NCBI GenBank assembly: GCA_904066235.2
Contig: CAJFCV020000001.1
Span: 10,597,291 to 10,661,290 of the forward strand
Length of the DNA: 64,000 nt
Source: Bursaphelenchus xylophilus
Taxonomy: Eukaryota; Nematoda; Chromadorea; Rhabditida; Aphelenchoididae
Reading direction: 5' to 3'
Shown here: one piece after another, positions 10,895 to 19,043 of the stretch
How positions within the stretch are numbered: position 1 is the first letter of the stretch
Layout of the letters: every line of letters begins with the position of its first letter
The notes under the pieces: model-generated
The model's input: the letters and a program-made list of their open reading frames with translations, nothing else
What the model was told of the DNA's origin: nothing
Databases searched by the model: none
Translations under genes and position numbers: made by a program

Positions 10895-12433
10895 GTGGTC
10901 AGAAACCCAACTCGGCGCAGTCATTCATGCCTAATAACGATGCCTAATAACGTAAGTTTTTCGCAGCGTCCCCCCAATAATTCTAATCTTTTAGCAATTT
11001 GCCCAATTAAAACTTACGACAAGCAACCACGAGATCCTGTGTCGTCCAAATGCACTCAAACCTTAGTTCGACCGGCTGGAACAAGAAAAATGTAAGTTTT
11101 TTTGCAAAACTGTTTTTGCGAGCTGTGCCCGATATAACAATTGCGTTTTGTTATACACTGTTGGATTTTGGGGGCATATTGTAGAAGAAAATCGTAGCAT
11201 TCGCGGTAAAATGACTCGTAACGATCGATTTTTTCAGATGCCCAATTCGTGAACAGCCGGAGCACCCGGCCCCCCATTTCATCCGGGGGCCCTCTGGAAT
11301 ACTTGCGGGTGCTCGGTGAGATCAAATAATGTAAGAGTTTGGTGTTTGAAGAGTTTTTGGTCTTAATTTAGACTAAAGCAATATAATTTAATTATTTTCA
11401 GATGAAGATCGATCCAAAGGGAAGAAAGGCACCCGAGCCCCCTGAATCAGCCCGGGGGGCCTTTGGAACAAATACAGGGTGCCATCTTCCCCTTGTTTTG
11501 GTCAATTTGCGGCCGAAATTAGGTAAGTTTTCGTGTTGTATTTACATTTTTTATCTTATTTTTTGCAGATCTCGTTCAAGCAAGACTGAACTGAGAGGGA
11601 GAGAGCACCCTAGCCCCCTGAATGAGCCCGGGGGGCTTCTGGATCGCAAAAGGGTGCTCTTCCCCGTTTGTGGTCGAAGCCGGAGCACCCCGGCCCCCCA
11701 CTTGATCCGGGGGGCCTTCTGGAAAATAAACGGGTGCTCGGCAGGACCACAAAATGTAAGATTTTGTTGTTTTTTAGAGTTTTTGATCTTAACCTAGAAT
11801 AAAGTAATGTAATTCCATTATATTTTCAGATGAAGACCGGTCCAAGGGAAGAAAGGCGCCCTGGCCCCCTGAATGAGCCCGGGGGGCCCTTGCAAGAATT
11901 AAAGGGTGCCATCTTCCCCTTGTTTGGTCAATTTGGGACGGAAATCAGGTAAGTTTTCGTGTTGAATTTATATTTTTCATTTTAGACCCTAGACGAAAGT
12001 AATGTAATATGAGTTATTTTCAGATGAAGTTTGATGCACTTCTTCCCGAGAAAAAAATTTTAAAGAATCAGAAAAAAATAAGAAAAGGGAAAAAAGAAAA
12101 AATAAAAAAAAAAGAAAAAAATATGCAAAGGCCAAAAAAGAAAAGGCAAAAAAAAGAAGAGCCAAAAAAATAACAAAGGCCAAAAAAAAGAAAAAATATA
12201 TTTTTTGAAAAAACGAGAAAAAAGCCAAAAGGCAAAAAGAAGTAAAAAAATTATAAAAATATTTTTACCTGAAATTCAAGTAAAAATTGTTTGAAAACAT
12301 ATTCGGCCAAGTCAGCAAACCCAACCAGTTGTTCCCAGCGGATGTCTACGACGAGATTATTGCCCCGGCCTGCCTCTACGCCCGAAAACACAACCTCTTC
12401 AGCTGACCAATGCCCTCGGAACCCATCCCGAGG
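10895..12433 (+). repeat. Series of small exon-like modules, tandemly duplicated
   Basis: A run of short segments each bounded by ...TTTTCAG and GTAAG: 10995-11091, 11240-11331, 11401-11522, about 11569-11755 and about 11830-11948. The segments at 11401 and 11830 are diverged copies: both open ATGAAG, share REER...PGPLNEPGG-like residues and GGTGCCATCTTCCCCTTG, and are followed by the same intron start. The segment pair 11240-11522 as a whole corresponds to 11670-11948. Frames shift between copies and several carry stops. Either this is the 3' part of a fast-changing Pro/Gly-rich gene or, more likely, a decayed duplicated array. No known domain. Confidence 0.5.
11260..11910 (+). repeat. Five copies of a GC-rich double stem-loop
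   Basis: Copies at 11260-11314, 11428-11483, 11603-11659, 11683-11739 and 11855-11910. Each has an outer stem (GAGCACCC with GGGTGCTC, or GGCACCC with GGGTGCC) enclosing an inner stem (GGCCCCC with GGGGGCC, or AGCCCCC with GGGGGCT) with a loop of about 10 bases. Outer and inner stems change in paired fashion between copies, except that the inner stem of the second copy has a mismatch. They fall one per exon-like module, except the third and fourth, which share one. Confidence 0.75.
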
Positions 12434-12466
12434 TAAGTTTTACCATGGATAATATAAAATTTTTGA
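12024..12466 (+). repeat. Exon-like module, copy 1 (A-rich tract plus conserved exon)
   Basis: After an acceptor at 12014-12023 comes a Lys-codon/A-rich tract (about 12040-12250), then a segment near 12268-12433 that is nearly the same as 13527-13690. In one frame it reads QLFPADVYDEIIAPACLYAR then KHNLFS and a stop, and it ends at GAG|GTAAGT. At least one difference between the two copies is silent (AAC/AAT for Asn), but both copies have a stop or frame problem. I do not recognise the protein. Confidence 0.5.
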
Positions 12467-12934
12467 CAAGGAAAGTACTTCTATGGCGTATGGAGTTACA
12501 GGTCGAGTCATATATCAAAAAATTCGCAAAGTTTTTCTGATTCAAAACATATAAAAGTTAGCTGCCTAATTTTGGTTTGTAAAGGTGAAAAAATATTCAG
12601 AAGTTTTCTCGCAACCCCACGCAAATGCCTTTTTGACAAAGTTTTTACCAAATCAAAAGCTTTTTTTGGCTAAAGTGAACCTTGGCATCTTGACAAGCCT
12701 TATAATATCAAATTTAATTAATACGACACCTTAATTAGTCGTTCCAATATAAAAAAGGGGAATTTGTGTGGTGTTGCGAGAAAACTTCTGAGGATTTTTT
12801 CACCCTTACACACCAAAATTAGGCAGCTAACTTTTACATGTTCTGAATCAGAAAAACTTTGCGATTTTTTTGATATATGACTCGACCTGGAACTCTATAC
12901 CCCATAGAAGTACTTTCCTCGTCAGAAATTTTAA
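12456..12934. mobile_element. Long inverted repeat (MITE-like), about 480 bp
   Basis: Two arms of about 160 bp (12456-12614 and 12777-12934) are reverse complements with few mismatches; for example GGAAAGTACTTCTATGGCGT on the left pairs with the arm ending CCATAGAAGTACTTTCCTCG on the right. The spacer is about 160 bp. No open frame. It lies just after the donor of copy 1 of the exon module and is absent from the matching place in copy 2 (13690 onward), so it entered after the duplication. A target duplication is not evident. Confidence 0.7.
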
Positions 12935-13100
12935 AACTTTCGTAATAACGGAGAATTTTCTTGATCGGGGAAAGAGTTGACTCATCTTGGTCAAGTCTTC
13001 CTCTCTTGACGAAACACGAAATATTGCGTAGATTGAGTTTTTTGCAGGAGGAGCGGGCTGTTTTTACGTTGTTTTCAATAAATTTTCTTACTTTTCAGAG

Positions 13101-13726
13101 ATCCTCGCTCTTCAAGGCCCGCTACCGAAAGGATAAGAGAAAGAAAAAATGTAAAAAAAGTTAAAAAAAAAATTTAAAATGGCCAAAAAAAAAAAGAAAA
13201 GCCAAAAAAATTGAAAGGCCAAAAAAGAAAAGACAAAAAAAAAGAGCCAAAAAATCAAAGGCCAAGAAAAAAATATACTAGTCGCGACATAAAGTCCTGA
13301 GAAATTTGCACAGTGCATTTTTGTTTTTCTTTCGTACCCGTCGCGGCAATTCCCCACTTTTGCACTAGCGACATGCACTTTCGCGCGAGCTTGCCACTTT
13401 TCTCGCGCGACACCCGCGACAAATGTGTCAGGACTTTATGGCGCGACTAGTATTTTTTGAAAAAAACAAGAAAAAAGCCAAAGAAAGGCAAAAAGAAGTA
13501 AAAAAATTTTATAAGTATATTTGTACCTGAAATTCAAGTAAACATTGCTTGAAAACATATTCGGCCAAGTCAGCAAACCCAATCAGTTGTTCCCAGCGGA
13601 TGTCTACGACGAGATTACTGCCCCGGCCTGCCTCTACGCCCGAAAACACAAGTTCTTCAGCTGGCCAAAGCCCTCGGAATCATCCTAAGGTAAATTTTGC
13701 ACATGGATAATATAAAATTTTTGAAA
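13101..13726 (+). repeat. Exon-like module, copy 2
   Basis: Repeats the order of copy 1: acceptor (CTTTTCAG at 13092-13099), a short basic segment, an A-rich Lys tract, then the conserved exon at 13527-13690 (QLFPADVYDEITAPACLYAR then KHKFFSWP) and an intron start shared with copy 1 (ATGGATAATATAAAATTTTT). Its A-rich tract is split by the MITE at 13278-13450. The short opening segment resembles that at 14323-14345, suggesting a third partial copy. Confidence 0.5.
13278..13450. mobile_element. MITE, 173 bp, TA target duplication (family shared with 4107-4299)
   Basis: The left end starts CTAGTCGCGACATAAAGTCC; the right end, reverse-complemented, starts CTAGTCGCGCCATAAAGTCC. TA flanks both sides (13276-13277, 13451-13452). 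The interior has CGCGCGA runs and a GCACAGTGC palindrome, like the element at 4107-4299. The common end is CTAGT-GCG----AAAGTCCT. No coding sequence. Confidence 0.8.
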
Positions 13727-13810
13727 AATTTGAAAACTTTTCTCGTAATTACACTTGTAGTCATTCCAAAGATTACTGAAAGCCTTACTGAGCCGTCCGC
13801 TTTATTTCAG

Positions 13811-13938
13811 ACCCAAGGATGACACCGATCCATCAGTAGTTCGTCTGCTCTACTGTGGTGTTGCAGTTTTTGCCCATCGCGGAGTCCTCCAAGCCCCTCG
13901 ACAAAGAATTGGTCTATTTTAAGGATAAAATGGAAAAA
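13811..13938 (+). pseudogene. Isolated exon, frame-shifted, unrecognised
   Basis: Bounded by TTTATTTCAG and GTAAGT. One frame reads PKDDTDPSVVRLLYCGV at the start, another reads FLPIAESSKPLDKELVYFKD and KMEK to the end; together they look like one protein with a frameshift in the middle. No family recognised. The following intron contains the inverted repeat at 13955-14287. Confidence 0.35.
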
Positions 13939-13954
13939 GTAAGTTGTGGCGATT

Positions 13955-14287
13955 GAGGACGGAAAGATCCGCTAAAAAGGGAAACAGGAGGGAGGGGGGG
14001 GGAGGTTTTCGATGGCGCTGATTTCGAAAATCGTATCCATTTTTTCTGAATTTTACAATTTTGCTTAAGCAGTAGTGTCTACTGTTTGATTGTGAAGACT
14101 AAAACAGTGTCGGAAGTTTTCTCACAAGATCATACGAGTTTGACTAAGTTTTTACCAATTAAAACATCTATTTTGAAGAATTGAAGAAGATTAAGGCAAA
14201 AATTCAGAAGAAGTAGATACGATTTTTGAAATCAGCACCATCGAAAACCTCCTCTTTCCTTTCTTTTAGCGGGCCGTTCCGTCCTTA
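13955..14287. mobile_element. Inverted-repeat element, about 333 bp
   Basis: The left arm from 13955 (GAGGACGGAAAGATCCGCTA, then GGAGGTTTTCGATGGCGCTG) pairs with a right arm ending at 14287 (CATCGAAAACCTCC, TAGCGGGCCGTTCCGTCCTTA). Arms are about 100 bp with gaps; the spacer is AT-rich and non-coding. A G-run of about nine lies in the left arm only. Target duplication not certain. Confidence 0.6.
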
Positions 14288-14339
14288 GTGAGCTGTGGCT
14301 GATTTTTATTGAATTACTTGCAGAGATCTTCAAGCCCCA

Positions 14340-14612
14340 AGCTAACGGAAAAAAAAACTAAAAAAATATTAAGAAAATGAAAAAAAAAAAAAAGAAAAAA
14401 AAGAATAAGAAAAAAAAGAACAAAATTGGTAAGAAAAAAGGAAAGAAAAAGGAAGGAAAAAAGAAAAAAAAAAAAGAAAAGAAGAAGCCTCATCGCTTCC
14501 ACTCCCACCACTTCCATTACTCGCCCTCCTCTACCACTCCCACCACCCTCCTTTCCCTTTCCCTCCCACTCCCTCCCCTTCACCCAATCATCAAAGCCTG
14601 CTTTGGTGATTA
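14340..14612 (+). repeat. A-rich (Lys-codon) tract followed by a CT-rich tract
   Basis: 14345-14487 is almost only A with scattered G and reads as poly-Lys in two frames; 14490-14590 is C/T-rich on the same strand (Pro/Ser/Leu). Preceded by an acceptor-like TTGCAG and ended by GTAAGT at 14613. It may be exon sequence of the duplicated basic modules at 12.0 and 13.1 kb, but composition alone explains the open frames. Confidence 0.4.
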
Positions 14613-14643
14613 AAGTAAGTTGTTTTTTCCCAATTGTAGGCCT

Positions 14644-15392
14644 TTATTTCTTGTTATAAGGCCAGATACTGCTCGTTCTATTTTTAATCTTATTTATTTT
14701 CATGGAAACCATCGAGAATCCGTTTCTTGGAGCCCTGAAGAAGTTGAGAAAATCAATGGTATTCTGGAGGCTTGCACCACGAAAAGAGAAAAGGTATGTC
14801 GATTGGGAGTGATAAATTAGGGAATCTAGGCCTAGAAGGGATACTGCGAGCATCTTAAGTGAATAAGAGTTTAGTTTTGTGAAAGAAGTCCGTCATCAGG
14901 ATAAATTTTTTGAAAGGTTACGGCAGAGATGAGGGTTTCTAAACTGTGATTTCTACTGTATTGTGGACGGGTTACACTCAGGTTTAAAAGCTTAAAAATA
15001 TAGCTAGGTGCTGTTTTTGATTATTAGAAACACACATGAAGTTCTCGTCATGACGGGCAACTTAGGAGGTTACATTTCTTGTGATCTTTCGGGAGAATTT
15101 TAGATTTTTTATACTTTTTCGGGGGGTTTGAGGGAATTAAAAGATGTGAGATGCCGTAAAAAACGGTTTTATAAGAAGTAATGACTAGTTTTTGTCGTTA
15201 GTAACGTGGTCATGGCGGTATTGGGATTTTTTATTGCTCACGAGATGATTAACTTTCCTGTTTCATTTTTCGCGTTCAAATACATTTTTCTTTCAGAAGT
15301 ACGTTCAGAATTGCCTTATGGTTGAAGAGAAAGCTAGATTGAAAATGAAGAACAAGTTGCTTGCCGAGCCCTGGAAACCGTCCATTCTTTGA
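14644..15392 (+). CDS. Two in-phase exons of an unrecognised basic protein
   Basis: The first exon ends at 14793 (AAG|GTATGT) and reads ...HRESVSWSPEEVEKINGILE then ACTTKREK; the second, 15297-15392 after CTTTCAG, continues in phase with KYVQNCLMVEEKARLKMKNK then LLAEPWKPSIL and TGA. The phase match and charge pattern argue for real coding. The start of the first exon is unclear because no good acceptor lies between the GTAAGT at 14613 and the frame. Length and function unknown. A GCACAGTGC palindrome follows the stop by four bases. Confidence 0.4.
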
Positions 15393-15936
15393 CGATGCAC
15401 AGTGCAATTGTTTGGAGGTAGGCGAAACTTTGTTAAAAAAAGGGGGTTTGGTTGATATAGGGCTGGAAATTTTGAATTTTGGATTCGAAAGACGTAGATC
15501 GCTACATTCGTCGTCAAGACGGATTTTATTATACATATATAGTATCCGGCGCGTAGGAATAGTCGTTTCTTTGTGAAGTTTTAATCTCTGTAGTGTAATG
15601 TTTGATCCTTTTGAGGGGTAAGTGGTGATAAAAGGCACTTTTTACTCCAAGAAGTATACGATTTAGTGGTTTGTACTTGTTTGCGAAAGACTTTGGGGAC
15701 TTTCATATTGTTCGTAAGGTAATCCAGTTCCGTTTTCAATTTTTTTCATTTGTAATGAATTTTTTTCAGGTTGCATAGTTTCGCTACGAACCACAATTCA
15801 TCTTCGAAAGAAAAAATTTGAGTACATGGAGCCCAGGATATGAAGAACAAAACCATCATCGTTTAGGATGAAGAATGCCAGAAAATTAAAAGGCAAGTGG
15901 GTTATGGGTTATTAATATAAGACCTGTGCGTTAGTA

Positions 15937-16172
15937 ATTCGAGTTGCCCTTGTCGAAATTTGTTGCAAATCCTGACTCGGAGCCTCCCCGTCAAGAATCA
16001 CGGGAATCCTGCCTGTTGTCAAAAATGTTTTGGTATCTCCCAGTCAAAGAGTTTTTGTCTGCGTGAACAGTCAAGAATCCCGCGATTCTTGACTGTTGAA
16101 AGAAATGGACCCAGTCAGGAATCCCATCCGAGTCAGGATTTGCAACAAATTTTGATAAGGGCCCCTCGAAAT
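15937..16172. mobile_element. Inverted-repeat (foldback) element, 236 bp
   Basis: The outer arms pair GCCCTTGTCGAAATTTGTTG and CAAATCCTGACTCGG on the left with their complement on the right (16125-16162). Inside, a second palindrome, CAGTCAAGAATC-CCGC-GATTCTTGACTG, lies at about 16070-16098. The whole segment can fold into one long hairpin with an internal one. No frame. Likely a MITE; target duplication not resolved. Confidence 0.65.
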
Positions 16173-16738
16173 ATGTATTGTAGGGTGTTCTGATCAAAGA
16201 TCAGGCGATTTAGTGTATAATTATGGGGTCACGACAATTTTTGCCCCTTTTGGTATGATCCATTACGTCAGGTGTCTGTTGGGTTGACGTTTCGGTCTTC
16301 AATATAATGTAAAATAAAAGGGATGAAGCAAGTTTAATTGCGATAGAAGGATGTGAATACTAATTTTAGAGGGATTTTAGTCTCTATGATGACAATTTTT
16401 TTGGGATCCCTGTATTGTTCATGAGATTGTTAACCTTATTTTTGAGTTTTCCGCCTTCTAATCTTTCTTTCCTTTCAGATTCCCTCAAGTCCCCAAGATT
16501 CAAACAGTCCAGGCCACTTCCCAGCCAATAAGAAGAATCTACAAATCTAATTTGATCTATTTGTTGTTGTGTTTTTTATTGTTTTTGTTTGCTTTGAAAG
16601 GGGAAGGGGAAATGGGAGAAAGGGGTCGTGTGAAGAAGGTAGGTGATCAGAGTTGGTCCGAATGATTCTATAGGCAAATTTATGTCCAATTTTTTTATTC
16701 GGGCTCCGTACAGAGCATATTTTATGGTTATATTGATG

Positions 16739-17005
16739 GTTTAGTCCGAAAGTGAGGGTACCCTGAATATCTTTAGGTTTTGGCTGGGAAAAACGTTGAA
16801 TTTTGAATGGGTTATCACGGGTTTATCGACCGAATTACGTATACCTTGGGGGCACTGGGAATTTTTGGCCTAGAGGATTGATTTTCTAGAAGGGTTGGAT
16901 GTATGCTTGAGGTGGGGATAACTCCAGCAATGGCTGTTGGATTAGTGCTGTTTATCTTGTGTTCGGCCGTAAAAGCGCCATTTATGTCGGTATTGTGTTG
17001 TTTGA
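16739..17005 (+). repeat. Dispersed direct repeat, copy 1
   Basis: About 265 bp matching 17931-18187 with substitutions and small gaps: shared landmarks in order are TTAGTC, ACCCTGAAT, GGCTGGGAAA, TATCNNGGGTTTAT, GGATGTAT, GGGG-TAGCTCCAG-like and GGCCGTAAAAGCGCCATTT. No coding frame is conserved between copies, so this is duplicated non-coding DNA or a decayed element. Confidence 0.6.
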
Positions 17006-17930
17006 GTTGTGTATCGAAGCCGAAAATGGCGGATTCATCAGCGAAAACTGCTGGAATTGAGTCCCGGGCGCATACTAGCCCGTCTGGAAGGCCGCTGGAC
17101 CGGACTCGGCGACACGTGTTGAAACAAACGTTTTCTCTGCACTGTGCGAGTTCTTCTTTTTTGCACCATGATAATGGCTTTTTTTTGGGTTGTCGCTCGC
17201 TCTTTTTTGGCACGTGCAAACGCCAAAAAACAGTCCAGCGACTTTCCGGAAGGACTAATCCAAGCTCCCACTTGTGGGTAGGCTCCCGGAATCCGCTGGC
17301 CGGGTCCTCCACGTCGTCAGTGCTGCATTCTCTGGTTTTGTTTTTCGTATCCGGCTAGCTGCGGATCCATTGCAAATTGGGCAACGGGACGCTTGCATGT
17401 CGCTGAATTTTCTCGTCGTTTGCGGAAGTGTTCTGAATAGTTTCTGGTCGGAACCAGCTTTTTGCAGAACTCTCCATGAAAGTGTAAGAAGATCGGCATG
17501 GAACCGAACGTCTATTTTAGGCCGTGGGTTCTTGCAAACGACTGGCATCTCAGACAGGTTGAGCTATAAAGCACGGAAAATTTTCGGGGTATCGCCGTAT
17601 TTTTTCTCTTTCGATGCTCAACTTTGCCTAACTTCCGGCTACCTTCAAACAAAATTTCAGTTTTTTGGGGGTTTTCACGATTTTTGGAAAAAAGGAATTA
17701 CAAATTCAATAGTCTTTTGAATGGTACAGCTCTTTTCAACCGTGTCGGATACCCTACTTTACCATGAGTTTCCATGAAAGTAAGAGGACAGATACCAGTT
17801 TGTGAGTTACAAGAAGACGAGATTTTCGGTGTTATCAAGGATCCAACGATGGTTTAGTCGGACGATTTGTGACGAAATGGTTATTCGGCTACGAACGGGG
17901 CAAATTCGGAAGCTTTCTAAAGTTTAGTCT

Positions 17931-18187
17931 GGGTGTGAGGGATACCCTGAATTCCTCTAGTTATTGGCTGGGAAAGACGCTGAATTATGGTTTATTGCGG
18001 GTTTATAATCAAAACTACTGATACCCCGAGGACATTATTCATTTTCGACCTAGACGTTGTAGTGGGGGAGGATGTATAGGTGGGGTTGGAATAGCTCCAG
18101 TAAAGAAAGTTGTCTTCGTTCTTGCTGTTTATCCTATGTTTGGCCGTAAAAGCGCCATTTCTGCCGGTATTATTACGTATCAAAGTT
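17931..18187 (+). repeat. Dispersed direct repeat, copy 2
   Basis: Second copy of the segment at 16739-17005, same orientation, about 1.2 kb away. The best conserved block is GGCCGTAAAAGCGCCATTT near its right end. Confidence 0.6.
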
Positions 18188-18417
18188 AAAAAGTGAGAAG
18201 TCAATCATTCACGGAGACTTCTTAAATTAATTCAGCCCTGAATGCATAACCACTCAGTTCACTCAGTTACTGCTCTGAATCGCCGAGAATGGGAAATTGA
18301 TCGTCCCCGAAGGCTCCTTTGCAAGCCGCAGAATCTCCCCGTCGTTGGCGAAGGTCGATGCTGTTCAAACCCAGCTTTTTAATAGAACCATTTCACGGCA
18401 ATTAGCACAAGAAAATT

Positions 18418-18473
18418 CAGCTGTTGCTGTATAAAGGTAATAAATCAGCTGTTGCTGTATAAGGGTAGAAATC
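18418..18473 (+). repeat. Two tandem copies of a 28-bp unit
   Basis: CAGCTGTTGCTGTATAA(A/G)GGTA occurs at 18418 and again at 18446. Confidence 0.7.
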
Positions 18474-18654
18474 TGCATTGACTTATGTTCTGCTTACTGT
18501 ATTTTTTCTGCGATCTGGCGATCTTTTCGTCGCAACTTCAATGGCCTATTCAATGATACAACTCCTCAAATAAATCAATGCTCTTTATGATGGCAATAAT
18601 CTTGTCAGCTCACTTTACTTTAACATATTTCAATGATGACCAAGGATCCCCCTT

Positions 18655-18813
18655 CCAAACCGAACACTCTGATATTATACTAGGAGATGTCGGAGTAAAT
18701 TGACAAGACCTATACCATTCGAAATGTAACAGAATGAAATTTTAGCACGGCAAGTTTCGCCTTTTTCGGAGCAAAACTACGCCCGTACCGGGCCGAACAC
18801 TATGATATTATAC
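18655..18813 (-). repeat. Lone diverged satellite monomer, inverted relative to the main array
   Basis: Read on the minus strand this is the monomer of the 26-64 kb satellite. On the + strand it shows CTCTGATATTATACTAG, GGAGTAAATTGACAAGAC, CCATTCGAAA, ATTTTAGCACGGCAAGTTTC, AAACTACGCC and a second GATATTATAC, in the order of the reverse-complemented monomer. The two GATATTATAC marks are 133 bp apart instead of 159: the CCGGTTTTAAAAAAAGTGAATTAGT part is deleted. Only one full period is present. Confidence 0.85.
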
Positions 18814-19043
18814 CAATAAATGACCTGGGGACGTGCCCTTAAAATCCGAATACTTCTCCCGAGCTGGACAGTGCGGACTCGTCTCCTCAGAGACTAGCAA
18901 CCCCCCTCACCCCAAGTTTTTGCTTCGAACACAAAGAAAAAAATCGTAGTGACGGATTTTTTGGAATCTCGAAATTTGTCGATCGAAACCCGCAAAAATC
19001 TAATTTTTCCCGTTGAATTGGACAAGGCCTCCGTAAGGATAGA

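Larger units (their letters stand above)
16173..18654. other. Intergenic stretch with decayed sequence
   Basis: An acceptor-like CTTTCCTTTCAG at 16467-16478 precedes a short frame, but no exon can be closed. Open frames of 150-165 codons on both strands at 16.8-17.7 kb are mutual antisense and lack any domain, so I do not call them. The stretch contains a direct duplication (16739-17005 and 17931-18187) and a GCACTGTGC palindrome at 17139. Confidence 0.45.

Noticed and set aside
12040..12250. Poly-lysine protein or histone-tail-like gene
   Set aside because: The A-rich tracts at 12.0, 13.1 and 14.4 kb are open in more than one frame because they consist almost only of A and G; composition explains them.
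16815..17720. Frames of 148-165 codons on both strands
   Set aside because: They overlap each other, match no domain, and fall partly in the duplicated non-coding segment.
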